The notes under the pieces are model-generated. The model was not told the origin of the DNA. It searched no databases and worked only from the letters and a program-made list of their open reading frames with translations. A program made the translations under genes and the position numbers. Positions 15,295 to 24,514 of a stretch of DNA of 39,036 bases are shown piece by piece. This DNA comes from Cyanobacteriota bacterium (GTDB lineage Bacteria > Acidobacteriota > Vicinamibacteria > Vicinamibacterales > UBA2999): NCBI GenBank assembly GCA_019752015.1, contig JAIEMQ010000055.1:1-39036 (forward strand), read 5' to 3'. How positions within the stretch are numbered: position 1 is the first letter of the stretch; each line of letters starts with the position of its first letter.

Positions 15295-16500
15295 ATGATT
15301 TATCTCGATCACCACGCGACGACGCCGGTCGACGCGCGTGTGCTCGAGGCCATGCTGCCGTTCTTCACCGAGAAGTTTGGCAACGCGGCGAGCAGGCAGC
15401 ATCGGTTTGGCTGGGACGCGAACGACGCCGTTGAACGAGCGCGCAAGCAGGTTGCGGCGCTGATCGGCGCGAGTAGCAAGGAGATTGTTTTCACCAGCGG
15501 CGCCACCGAGGCGAACAACCTTGGGATCAAGGGAGTTGCCAGGGCCGCAGAGACTGCCAGGGCCACAGATGGCACAGAAAGCTCAGACGTACGGCGCGAT
15601 CACATTGTCACGATTGCCACTGAGCACAAGGCGGTTCTGGACCCGATCGGTCGGCTGAAGCAAGACGGTTGGCGCGTCACCGTGTTGCCGGTGAAGCACG
15701 ACGGGCTCGTTGACGTGAATGTGGTTGCGGATGCGGTCACGGACCGCACGCTGGTCGTGAGCGTGATGGCGGCGAACAACGAGATCGGCGTCCTGCAGCC
15801 GATCAAGGACCTGGCGGCCGTGGCCCATGCGAAGGGCGCGTTGTTTCACACGGACGCGGTGCAGGCCGCTGGCAAAGTGCCGTTCGATGTCGAAGCGCTC
15901 GGCGTCGATTTGGCGTCGCTGACGGCGCACAAGATCTACGGCCCGAAGGGCGTGGGCGCATTGTATGTGCGCAAAAGGACCGCGATCGCCGCGCAGATAG
16001 AGGGCGGCGGTCACGAGCGTGGGATGCGATCCGGCACGCTGAACGTGCCGGGCATTGTTGGGTTCGGACGCGCGGCGGAAATCGCGCGAGCGGAGATGGC
16101 GAGCGAATCGGCACGCGTGGCGGCGGTGCGCGATCGCCTGCTCAGCCGGTTGAAAGAGCTGACCGGCGGCATGACGGTGAACGGCACGATGACCTCGCGC
16201 CTTCCCGGCAATCTCAACGTCAGCTTCGACGGCGTTGACGGCGAGGCGTTGCTCGTGGGCCTCGACGACATTGCGGTGTCATCCGGCGCAGCGTGCACGC
16301 AGGCCGAACCGTCACATGTGTTGATGGCGCTGGGACACCCGAAGGATCGCGCGCTCGCGTCGCTGCGATTCGGAATCGGCCGCGGCACGACGATGGACGA
16401 GATCGACCGCGCGGCATCTAAGGTGCAGGACGTAGTGGCAAGGTTACGCAAGCAGGACGTTCGGAGAGCGACGGCTTTAGGCGTCGCTGAAGGTAAATGA
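15295..16500 (+). CDS. iscS: Cysteine desulfurase, IscS/NifS class
   Basis: The 401-residue enzyme opens with MIYLDHHATTPVDARVLEAM and has TSGATEANNL, catalytic His111 (TEHKAVLDP), Asp187 and Gln190 in HTDAVQAAGK, PLP Lys213 in TAHKIYGPKG, and the persulfide-forming Cys334 in SSGAACTQAEPSH. The class I cysteine loop distinguishes it from the SufS later in the same operon. It takes sulfur from cysteine and passes it to scaffolds or carriers. Between residues about 82 and 101 an extra segment (ARAAETARATDGTESSDVRR) replaces the short loop usual before the HIVT strand; it is encoded by a duplicated 18-bp DNA repeat. The stop overlaps the next gene's ATG (ATGA), indicating coupled translation. 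Confidence 0.93.
   Translation: MIYLDHHATTPVDARVLEAMLPFFTEKFGNAASRQHRFGWDANDAVERARKQVAALIGASSKEIVFTSGATEANNLGIKGVARAAETARATDGTESSDVRRDHIVTIATEHKAVLDPIGRLKQDGWRVTVLPVKHDGLVDVNVVADAVTDRTLVVSVMAANNEIGVLQPIKDLAAVAHAKGALFHTDAVQAAGKVPFDVEALGVDLASLTAHKIYGPKGVGALYVRKRTAIAAQIEGGGHERGMRSGTLNVPGIVGFGRAAEIARAEMASESARVAAVRDRLLSRLKELTGGMTVNGTMTSRLPGNLNVSFDGVDGEALLVGLDDIAVSSGAACTQAEPSHVLMALGHPKDRALASLRFGIGRGTTMDEIDRAASKVQDVVARLRKQDVRRATALGVAEGK
15537..15572 (+). repeat. Near-perfect 18-bp duplication inside iscS
   Basis: TGCCAGGGCCGCAGAGAC (15537-15554) is followed directly by TGCCAGGGCCACAGATGG (15555-15572). Each copy encodes six residues in frame (ARAAET, ARATDG). The further GGCACAG downstream looks like a partial third unit. 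The element lengthens a surface loop before the HIVT strand. Confidence 0.75.
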
Positions 16501-16826
16501 TCGAAATCACCGAGAGAGCATCGCGCGTGATCAACAGGCAGCTGCTGAAGCAGGCCAAGCCCGGCGGCGGACTCCGCATTGCCGTCAAGGCCGGCGGCTG
16601 CTCAGGGTTCAGCTATACGTTCGCGTGGGACCACGCGGCGAAGGACACCGACCAGGTGTTCGAAGGCGCCGGCGGCGCGAAGGTGTTCGTCGATCCGCGC
16701 AGCCTCAAGCTGCTCGACGGCACCGTGCTCGATTTCGACGAGAACAACCTGCTGGCGACGAGTTTTACGTTGAAGAATCCGCACGCCAAATCGACGTGCG
16801 GTTGTGGAGAGAGCTTTTCGGCGTAA
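16497..16826 (+). CDS. A-type Fe-S carrier (HesB/IscA/SufA family)
   Basis: The 109-residue product is the usual size for A-type carriers. The three cluster-binding cysteines are present: Cys35 in KAGGCSGFSYTF, and Cys101 and Cys103 in the C-terminal STCGCGESFSA. The DENNLLATSFTLKNPHAKSTC block is the classic family end. These proteins receive [2Fe-2S] or [4Fe-4S] clusters from SufBCD or IscU-type scaffolds and deliver them to apoproteins. The ATG overlaps the iscS stop by four bases. Whether it is functionally SufA, IscA or ErpA cannot be decided from the sequence; the operon suggests SufA. Confidence 0.92.
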   Translation: MIEITERASRVINRQLLKQAKPGGGLRIAVKAGGCSGFSYTFAWDHAAKDTDQVFEGAGGAKVFVDPRSLKLLDGTVLDFDENNLLATSFTLKNPHAKSTCGCGESFSA

Positions 16827-16853
16827 TTAAAAATTAAAAGTTAAAAATTAAAA
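16827..16853 (+). repeat. A/T-only 14-bp doublet forming the sufB leader
   Basis: The whole spacer between the carrier gene's stop and the sufB ATG is TTAAAAATTAAAAG followed by TTAAAAATTAAAA, two copies of a 14-bp unit, the second completed by the first base of the start codon. It contains one G and no C, stands out in GC-rich DNA, and has no Shine-Dalgarno sequence. Confidence 0.85.
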
Positions 16854-18299
<1,446 letters not shown>

Positions 18300-18302
18300 G
18301 AC

Positions 18303-19078
<776 letters not shown>

Positions 19079-19079
<1 letters not shown>

Positions 19080-20350
19080 TGGAAACGCTCGTGCAGGCTC
19101 CGGCCTGGGTGAGGGAACGGCGCGAGGCGGCGGCGAAGCGATTCGCGGACGTCGGGTTCCCGAACACCCGGCAGGAAGACTGGCGCTTCACCAACGTGGC
19201 TCCGATTGCGGATGCGAAATTTCCGCTCGCGTCGGGATCGTTCGCGCAGGCATCGTCGCTGATCTTCAGCGTCGCGGTGCCGGGCTCGCTGCGGCTGGCG
19301 ATCGTCAACGGCCAGTTCGCCGCCGGGTTGTCGGATCTCAGCGCGATGCCGAAGGGCGTGCGCATCGCCGGCATTCGCGATGGCGCCCGCGACGGCAGCG
19401 ACGGGCTCGAACAGCATCTCGCGAAGGTCTTCAACATCGAGACGCACCCGTTTGCGGCGCTCAATGCGTCGCATCTCGATGACGGCGTGGCGATCGTCAT
19501 TGCGAGCGGCGCGGTCGTCGAGACGCCGATTCACATCGTGATCGTCACCGGCGGCGACGGCAAGCCGGTGGCCGCGCATCCGCGCGTCTTGGTTGTGGCC
19601 GGCGCGAACAGCCAGGTCAGGATCGCGCAGACGTTCGTCGGCGTGAAGGACGACGTCTATTTCAACAATGCGGTTGCCGAAGTGGTGGTTGGCGAAGGCG
19701 CGATCGTCGACTACTACACCGATCAGCGTGAATCGGAGCAGGCGTTCCACATTGCCAACATCCAGGCGCACGTTGCGGCCAAGGGAGTGTTTGCCTCGCA
19801 CGCGTTCTCGACCGGCGCGAAGATTCAGCGCCACGACATCGGCATTGCGCTCAATGGCGAGGGCGCCGACTGCACGATGAACGGCGTGTATCTCGCCGAC
19901 GGCGAGCGGCTGATGGATACGCACACGTCGCTCGATCACGCGATGCCGCACTGCACCAGCCACGAAATCTACAAGGGCATCCTCGCCGGCAAGGCCAAGG
20001 CGGTGTTCAACGGCCGGATCATCGTCCGCATCGACGCGCAAAAGACCGACGCGAAGCAGACGAACCGCGCGCTGCTGCTGTCGGACGATGCGACCATCAA
20101 TTCCAATCCGCAGCTGGAGATCTTCGCGGACGACGTGAAGTGCACGCACGGCGCCGCCGTCGGCCAGCTCGATGAAGAAGCGATGTTCTACCTGCAGGCG
20201 CGGGGCCTGACCCGCATCGAAGCGCGCGACATGCTGCTGCATGCGTTCGCCGGTGAAGTGCTCGACGGGCTGAAGATTCCCGAGCTGCGCGAGCAGATCG
20301 AGAAGAACTTTTTCACCGCGCTCGCGCGCGATATCGCGGTTACCGCATGA
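19079..20350 (+). CDS. sufD: Fe-S cluster assembly protein SufD
   Basis: From ATG 19079 the protein has 423 residues; an adjoining GTG at 19076 is an equally overlapping alternative. SufD is the SufB-like partner in SufBC2D and helps iron entry. The N-terminus has the typical RFADVGFPNTRQEDWRFTNV. The beta-helix region carries GEGAIVDYYTDQRE, HAFSTGAKIQRHDIGIALNG, THTSLDHAMPHCTSHEIYKG and NGRIIVRIDAQKTDAKQTNR. The C-terminal DDVKCTHGAAVGQLDEEAMF retains the conserved histidine, and DMLLHAFAGEVLDGLKIPEL closes the protein. It overlaps sufC upstream and sufS downstream by one to four bases, so translation is probably coupled. No defects are seen. Confidence 0.95.
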
Positions 20351-21609
20351 CGCCCACGGCCCACGTCCCACGCCCCAGGTCCCACGCCCCGGCGTTCGAC
20401 GTCGCGAAGGTCCGCGCGGATTTCCCGATCCTGTCCGAACTGGTGCACGGCAAGCCGTTGGTGTATCTCGACAGCGCCAATACCAGCCAGAAGCCGCTGT
20501 CGGTGATCAGGGCGACTGACGACTATTACCGTCACGCCAACGCCAACATTCATCGCGCCACGCACCTGTTGAGCGAACGGGCCACGGGCCTGTACGAAGG
20601 ATCGCGGAAGAAGGCGGCGAAGTTTCTCAACGCCGCCGATCCGCACACCATCGTCCTGACGAAGGGCACCACCGACGGTATCAACCTCGTCGCGCAGAGC
20701 TATGGGCGATCGGTGCTGAAGCCGGGTGACGAGATCCTGTTGTCGTGGCTCGAGCATCACTCGAACATCGTGCCGTGGCAGCTGGTGGCCGAGCAGACCG
20801 GCGCGGCGATCAAAGTGGTGCCGATCAACGACCTCGGTGAGATCGATCCGGAGGAGTACGTCCGGCTGCTGTCGCCGCGCACGAAGATCGTCGCCGTTGG
20901 TCATGTCTCGAATGCGCTCGGCACGATCAATCCGATCAAGGCGATGATCGCGCAGGCGCACGCGCACGGCGCCGTGGTGCTGGTCGACGGCGCGCAGGCC
21001 GCGCCGCACCTGGTCATCGACGTCCAGGATCTCGATTGCGACTTCTACGTGCTGTCGAGCCACAAGATGTTCGGCCCGACCGGCACCGGCGTTCTGTATG
21101 GGCGCAAGCAGCTGCTCGAGGCGATGCCGCCATACCAGGGCGGCGGCGACATGATTTCGAACGTCACGTTCGAGAAGACGCTCTACAACCAGATTCCCTA
21201 CAAGTTCGAAGCGGGCACCCCGAACATTGCCGGCGTCGCCGGATTTGGCGCGGCGATCGATTACCTGATGTCGCTCGATCGTGAAGCCGCACTGGCTCAC
21301 GAGGACGCGGTCCTCGAGTACGCGACGGCACGCGTCCGCGAGATTCCCGGTGTGCGCATCATCGGCGAGGCGCGTCACAAGACCGGCGTGCTGTCGTTCC
21401 TGCTCGAGGGCGCGCATCCGCATGACGCGGGCACGGTCCTCGATCAGCAGGGGATTGCGGTCCGCACCGGCCAGCACTGCGCGCAGCCGGTGATGGACAA
21501 GTTCTGCATCCCCGCCACGATCCGCGCGTCGCTCGCGATCTACAACACGCGCGAAGACATCGATGCGCTGGTGCGCGGATTACATAAGGTGAGAGAGGTG
21601 TTCGCGTGA
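20347..21609 (+). CDS. sufS: Cysteine desulfurase SufS (class II)
   Basis: The 420-residue enzyme has VRADFPILSELVHGKPLVYL near the start, NTSQKPLSVI, TKGTTDGINLVAQSYG, LEHHSNIVPWQ with the PLP-stacking His, DGAQAAPHLVIDVQDLDCDF, PLP Lys240 in SSHKMFGPTG and the persulfide Cys378 in VRTGQHCAQPVMDKF, which defines class II. It provides sulfur to SufU encoded next to it. The first 16 residues (MTPTAHVPRPRSHAPA) are unlike SufS and are encoded by a 7-bp CCCACGN repeat, so the native start may once have been near FDVAKVRADFP. The ATG overlaps the sufD stop (ATGA) and the gene ends in a GTGA overlap with sufU. Confidence 0.95.
   Translation: MTPTAHVPRPRSHAPAFDVAKVRADFPILSELVHGKPLVYLDSANTSQKPLSVIRATDDYYRHANANIHRATHLLSERATGLYEGSRKKAAKFLNAADPHTIVLTKGTTDGINLVAQSYGRSVLKPGDEILLSWLEHHSNIVPWQLVAEQTGAAIKVVPINDLGEIDPEEYVRLLSPRTKIVAVGHVSNALGTINPIKAMIAQAHAHGAVVLVDGAQAAPHLVIDVQDLDCDFYVLSSHKMFGPTGTGVLYGRKQLLEAMPPYQGGGDMISNVTFEKTLYNQIPYKFEAGTPNIAGVAGFGAAIDYLMSLDREAALAHEDAVLEYATARVREIPGVRIIGEARHKTGVLSFLLEGAHPHDAGTVLDQQGIAVRTGQHCAQPVMDKFCIPATIRASLAIYNTREDIDALVRGLHKVREVFA
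20353..20387 (+). repeat. Five 7-bp CCCACGN units at the start of sufS
   Basis: CCCACGG, CCCACGT, CCCACGC, CCCAGGT and CCCACGC follow one another directly after the sufS start codon region and encode the odd N-terminal extension. Only the fourth unit departs from CCCACGN. Confidence 0.75.
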
Positions 21610-22079
21610 CCGAGCTGAACGACCTTTACCAGGAGGTCATCCTCGATCACAATCGCCGGCCGCATAACTTCCGCGTCATCGACGCGGCGTCGGCGAAGCA
21701 GGAGGGCTACAACCCGCTCTGCGGCGATCGGCTGACGCTCTATCTCACGCTCGATGGCAACGTGATCAAGGACGCGGCGTTCCAGGGATCGGGCTGCGCG
21801 ATCTCGAAGGCATCGGCGTCGCTGATGACCGACGCGGTCAAGGGCAAGAGCGTGACCGAGGCGCGCCAGCTGTTCGAGCAGTTCCACGCGATGATCACGT
21901 CAGAGCCGGGCACGCCGAGCGACGACCTCGGCAAGCTGTCGGTATTCGCGGGCGTGCGCGAGTTTCCAACCCGCATCAAGTGCGCGAGCCTGGCGTGGCA
22001 CACCATGAAGGCGGCCGTCGCTCACCCTTCGACTGCGCTCAGGGCAAGCGAGACCGACGCGCCGGTGTCGACCGAATGA
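21606..22079 (+). CDS. sufU: SufU-type zinc sulfurtransferase/scaffold (IscU fold)
   Basis: The 157-residue protein starts at GTG 21606, overlapping the sufS stop. NDLYQEVILDHNRRPHNF is the SufU start. The zinc or sulfur ligands are Cys39 and Asp41 (NPLCGDR), Cys64 (GSGCAISKAS) and Cys126 (RIKCASLAW). The roughly 20-residue insertion SEPGTPSDDLGKLSVFAGVR before the third cysteine distinguishes SufU from IscU. SufU accepts persulfide from SufS and passes it to SufBCD. Residues from about 139 (AHPSTALRASETDAP) exceed the normal C-terminus and are encoded by the same palindromic repeat found at the end of sufC, in another reading frame. Confidence 0.94.
   Translation: MTELNDLYQEVILDHNRRPHNFRVIDAASAKQEGYNPLCGDRLTLYLTLDGNVIKDAAFQGSGCAISKASASLMTDAVKGKSVTEARQLFEQFHAMITSEPGTPSDDLGKLSVFAGVREFPTRIKCASLAWHTMKAAVAHPSTALRASETDAPVSTE
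22025..22044 (+). repeat. REP-like palindrome at the 3' end of sufU
   Basis: CCCTTCGACTGCGCTCAGGG differs from the sufC copy at the three central bases only, and both are followed by GCAAGCG. It adds residues HPSTALRAS to SufU. Confidence 0.8.
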
Positions 22080-22483
22080 CATACCTCCCGACCATGACGA
22101 CCGGCGGGCTGCCGGAAGACAGCCCGGCGCACGAGGTCAGCCAGTCGACCGCGGACCTCACGCCCGATCCGGCGAAGATGGACGAGCTCGCGCCGAAGAT
22201 CATCGAGGCGCTGAAGACGGTCTACGACCCTGAGATCGCCGTCAACATTTTCGAGATGGGCCTCATCTACGACGTCATCGTCGATCAGCACGGGCAGGTC
22301 GGCGTGAAAATGACCCTCACCGCTCCGGCCTGTCCGGCCGCGCAGTCGCTGCCGGTCGAGGTGCGTGACAAAGCGCGCAGCGTCGAAGGCGTGACCGACG
22401 CGAAGGTCGAAGTCGTGTGGGATCCGCCCTGGACGAAAGACCGGATGTCCGATGCGGCGAAATTGCAACTCGGCATGCTCTGA
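22076..22483 (+). CDS. sufT: SufT / MIP18-family (DUF59) Fe-S assembly factor
   Basis: I set the start at ATG 22076, which overlaps the sufU stop (ATGA) and gives 135 residues; ATG 22094 is an alternative. The DUF59 core is clear: PKIIEALKTVYDPEIAVNIF and EMGLIYDVIVDQHGQVGV, then KMTLTAPACPAAQSLPVEV with the conserved cysteine, and VVWDPPWTKDRMSDAAKLQL. SufT proteins help mature Fe-S proteins, especially under high demand, and are relatives of eukaryotic CIA2. The first 35-40 residues are poorly conserved. It is the last gene of the suf operon. No terminator hairpin was recognised after it. Confidence 0.93.
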   Translation: MTYLPTMTTGGLPEDSPAHEVSQSTADLTPDPAKMDELAPKIIEALKTVYDPEIAVNIFEMGLIYDVIVDQHGQVGVKMTLTAPACPAAQSLPVEVRDKARSVEGVTDAKVEVVWDPPWTKDRMSDAAKLQLGML

Positions 22484-23058
22484 GCTGTTTGGCGCTATTT
22501 ACCCATTCGAATTGGCCCATTGATGTCGGAATGAGCACTTCTGAACGGGCGCGTTTGAGCCCCTTCCGCACGCGAATTTCGAAATAGTCGGTGCCTCTCG
22601 CGCGTAAGTCGTTCCACAGGTTCCGCCATTCCTGTCGAACCAGGACGCGGCGCGGAGCGCTGCCGACCGGCGGCGCAAAGTAGACCGCGAATTTCTGATA
22701 CGTCGGCTCATCGACCATCGGGAACGAGATCACCGACGTGTCCGGACCGTCTGAATCACAGGTGCAACCTCGCCGCCGATTGGCACCGACGAACCATCCT
22801 CGACGTAGAAAACTCGGCCCGGCTTATCGTCCGGGAAGGCCAGCTCCCAGTCGGTCTCAATCCGATCCTTACCGTCCGGCGAGACCAGGTAGCGCGCGTC
22901 ATAGCCAATCTGCTGGGTGCCTCGTAGGCGAGCAGCTGCTCTGACAGACGCCGGCCGGTGTCCTGCAGGATCTGCGCACGCGCGTGAGCTTCCGTGAGGC
23001 GCGCAGTCGACGCCGCGACCACAATATCGAGGCCAATTTCCCTCAATCCTTTAGGCAT
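22484..23058 (-). pseudogene. Unrecognised minus-strand gene broken by two single-base frameshifts
   Basis: Reading the minus strand from ATG 23058, coding-like sequence runs in three consecutive frames. Frame 1 gives MPKGLREIGLDIVVAAS to EQLLAYE. Near 22920 a missing base moves it to GTQQIGYDARYLVSPDGKDR, WELAFPDDKPGRVFYVEDG and GGEVAPVIQTV. Near 22737 a second missing base moves it to PDTSVISFPMVDEPTYQKF, AVYFAPPVG, RQEWRNLWNDLRARG, ending around QFEWVNSAK. Each switch occurs inside a G/C run and would be repaired by adding one base, so either the gene is decaying or the assembly has two indels. No stop is found before the convergent sufT, so the end is uncertain. I do not recognise the family. 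Apart from this remnant the stretch holds nothing I can name. Confidence 0.4.
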
Positions 23059-23146
23059 CCGCAGATACTAGTGGCCTTGAGTACGGTGTAAACGCTCGAG
23101 CCGACGCAAGGCCGATTCCTCGTGAACGGCGTCATAATCGCTATAT

Positions 23147-23620
23147 ATGCGCGGCGTCGGTGTGCTGATTGTCCTTGTCGGTCTGACCGGGCCCGCGTTT
23201 GCTCAGAATCCGGCCGCTGGGGATCCCGCGATTGACGCGACCAAGCTCGGCGTCGATCTGTCGCGCATCCAGCGCGGTTTGCGGCTCGCCGAGACGCGCG
23301 AGAAAGCGTCCGTCGACGGCCTGCGCCTGGATGTCTCGATCCAGGTCTACGGCCAGGCGCCGCGCATCGAAGTGCTGAAGGGCATCGATCTCTTCAACGG
23401 CGGCGTGCCCGGCACCGCGCCGTCGCACCGGCAGATGATCGAGTTCTGGACGCCGCCGATCTACCGCTCGCCCGGCCTGCCGATTTCGGCGCTCGCGTTC
23501 TGGGCGGCGAACCAGGTCTGGCAGAAGAGCAAGAAGACGCAATGCGAAGAGGAGATCGCGAACTACCGCGCGCTCGTCATGCAGGGCGTCAACGTCTCCG
23601 CCCCGCGCTGCACGCAGTAG
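23147..23620 (+). CDS. Exported protein of unknown function
   Basis: The 157-residue product begins MRGVGVLIVLVGLTGPAFAQ, a signal peptide with an AFA-Q cleavage site, so it is periplasmic or secreted. The mature part has a charged helical stretch (DLSRIQRGLRLAETREKAS), beta-like LDVSIQVYGQAPRIEVLKGI, a hydrophobic GLPISALAFWAANQVWQK segment, and two cysteines near the C-terminus (TQCEEEIANY, APRCTQ) that could form a disulfide. I recognise no family. There is no Shine-Dalgarno before ATG 23147, and a CATAAT sequence (23133-23138) only eight bases upstream makes a leaderless transcript possible. It stands alone between convergent genes. Confidence 0.75.
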   Translation: MRGVGVLIVLVGLTGPAFAQNPAAGDPAIDATKLGVDLSRIQRGLRLAETREKASVDGLRLDVSIQVYGQAPRIEVLKGIDLFNGGVPGTAPSHRQMIEFWTPPIYRSPGLPISALAFWAANQVWQKSKKTQCEEEIANYRALVMQGVNVSAPRCTQ

Positions 23621-23638
23621 TTCGCGCTCGCCGCCGGG

Positions 23639-24421
23639 CTAGCTGGTGCCCGGAATGCGGCTCAAGTCCGGGCGATGCTGTACCACCCAGACGGTCCGTG
23701 CGCGGGTCGCGTTCCGATTGATCTCGTTTAACTGTGCGGTTTCGACATCACCGTAAGCGGCCGTCAATGGCTCGCCGGGATTGGCCCATTTCGCCCGCTC
23801 GGCCCACGTCGCGAAGGGCTGCGCGAACAAATACACGAAGGCCGGGCCGAACAGGTTGGTATGCCGCAACGCGGTCGGCGCTGCTGAGAATTTGTCACCC
23901 GCCGATTTGACGCGCCGCAGATACTCCGTGTATTGCGGGCCCATCTGCGGATCGATCTCGATCCGCACGAGCTGAAAGAACGGCGACGCCACCGGCAACC
24001 GCGGTTTGGTGCTGATGTCGGCTTGGTACTGCAGCGTCGAATACTCAACGGACTCGATCGCCGCGCGGCCGCCGCGCATCAGCTTCGCCGCTTCCGCGTC
24101 ACCGAGCGCCTTCGTCAGAATCGCCGGGACCGCGGGCACCGCGCCGAGCTCTTCCAGCGTCTGGAAGCCCTGCACGACGTCATATTGAAACGGCGATCCG
24201 CCCTGCACGGTCTGATAGGTGTCGGCTCTGACCTTCAGGCCAATCTTCAGCCCGGCGACGTTGAGTTTTTTCAGGTAGTCCTCGAAGTCGGCGACGGCCG
24301 CGGGCTTGACTTTGATGGTGGCCACCGCCACGAAGTTGGCGGGTGGGGTTGTTTGCGCCACGATCGGCGCAAACAGAGAGAGAACGCACGCGACACCGAC
24401 GACGAACGTCAGACGCTTCAT
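23639..24421 (-). CDS. Exported protein with two alpha/beta (NIPSNAP- or ABM-like) repeats
   Basis: From ATG 24421 (GGAGGAG four bases upstream) the product is 260 residues; a second in-frame start lies five codons earlier. MKRLTFVVGVACVLSLFAPI then VAQ is a signal peptide. Two halves look alike: FVAVATIKVKPAAVADFEDY with LKKLN, and FFQLVRIEIDPQMGPQYTEY with LRRVKS, each followed by a strand and a ...GFQTLEEL or ...PFATWAER helix. This strand-helix pattern resembles dimeric alpha/beta-barrel proteins (NIPSNAP, antibiotic-monooxygenase fold) duplicated in one chain. No catalytic residues are evident and function is unknown. It is likely periplasmic. It precedes the Asp-box protein gene with about 90 bases between, on the same strand. 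Confidence 0.75.
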   Translation of the reverse strand: MKRLTFVVGVACVLSLFAPIVAQTTPPANFVAVATIKVKPAAVADFEDYLKKLNVAGLKIGLKVRADTYQTVQGGSPFQYDVVQGFQTLEELGAVPAVPAILTKALGDAEAAKLMRGGRAAIESVEYSTLQYQADISTKPRLPVASPFFQLVRIEIDPQMGPQYTEYLRRVKSAGDKFSAAPTALRHTNLFGPAFVYLFAQPFATWAERAKWANPGEPLTAAYGDVETAQLNEINRNATRARTVWVVQHRPDLSRIPGTS

Positions 24422-24514
24422 GGTGCTCCTCCGCATGGTTTCCGATGACCAAGGGCGCAGACTACCACGACGAGCGACGAACGTTGCCGCCTGAGGGTTT
24501 ACCCCGACCGCCGG

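Noticed and set aside
21980-22075. Earlier start for sufT inside sufU
   Set aside because: The added residues derive from the palindromic repeat and antisense-like sequence; ATG 22076 forms a normal ATGA overlap.
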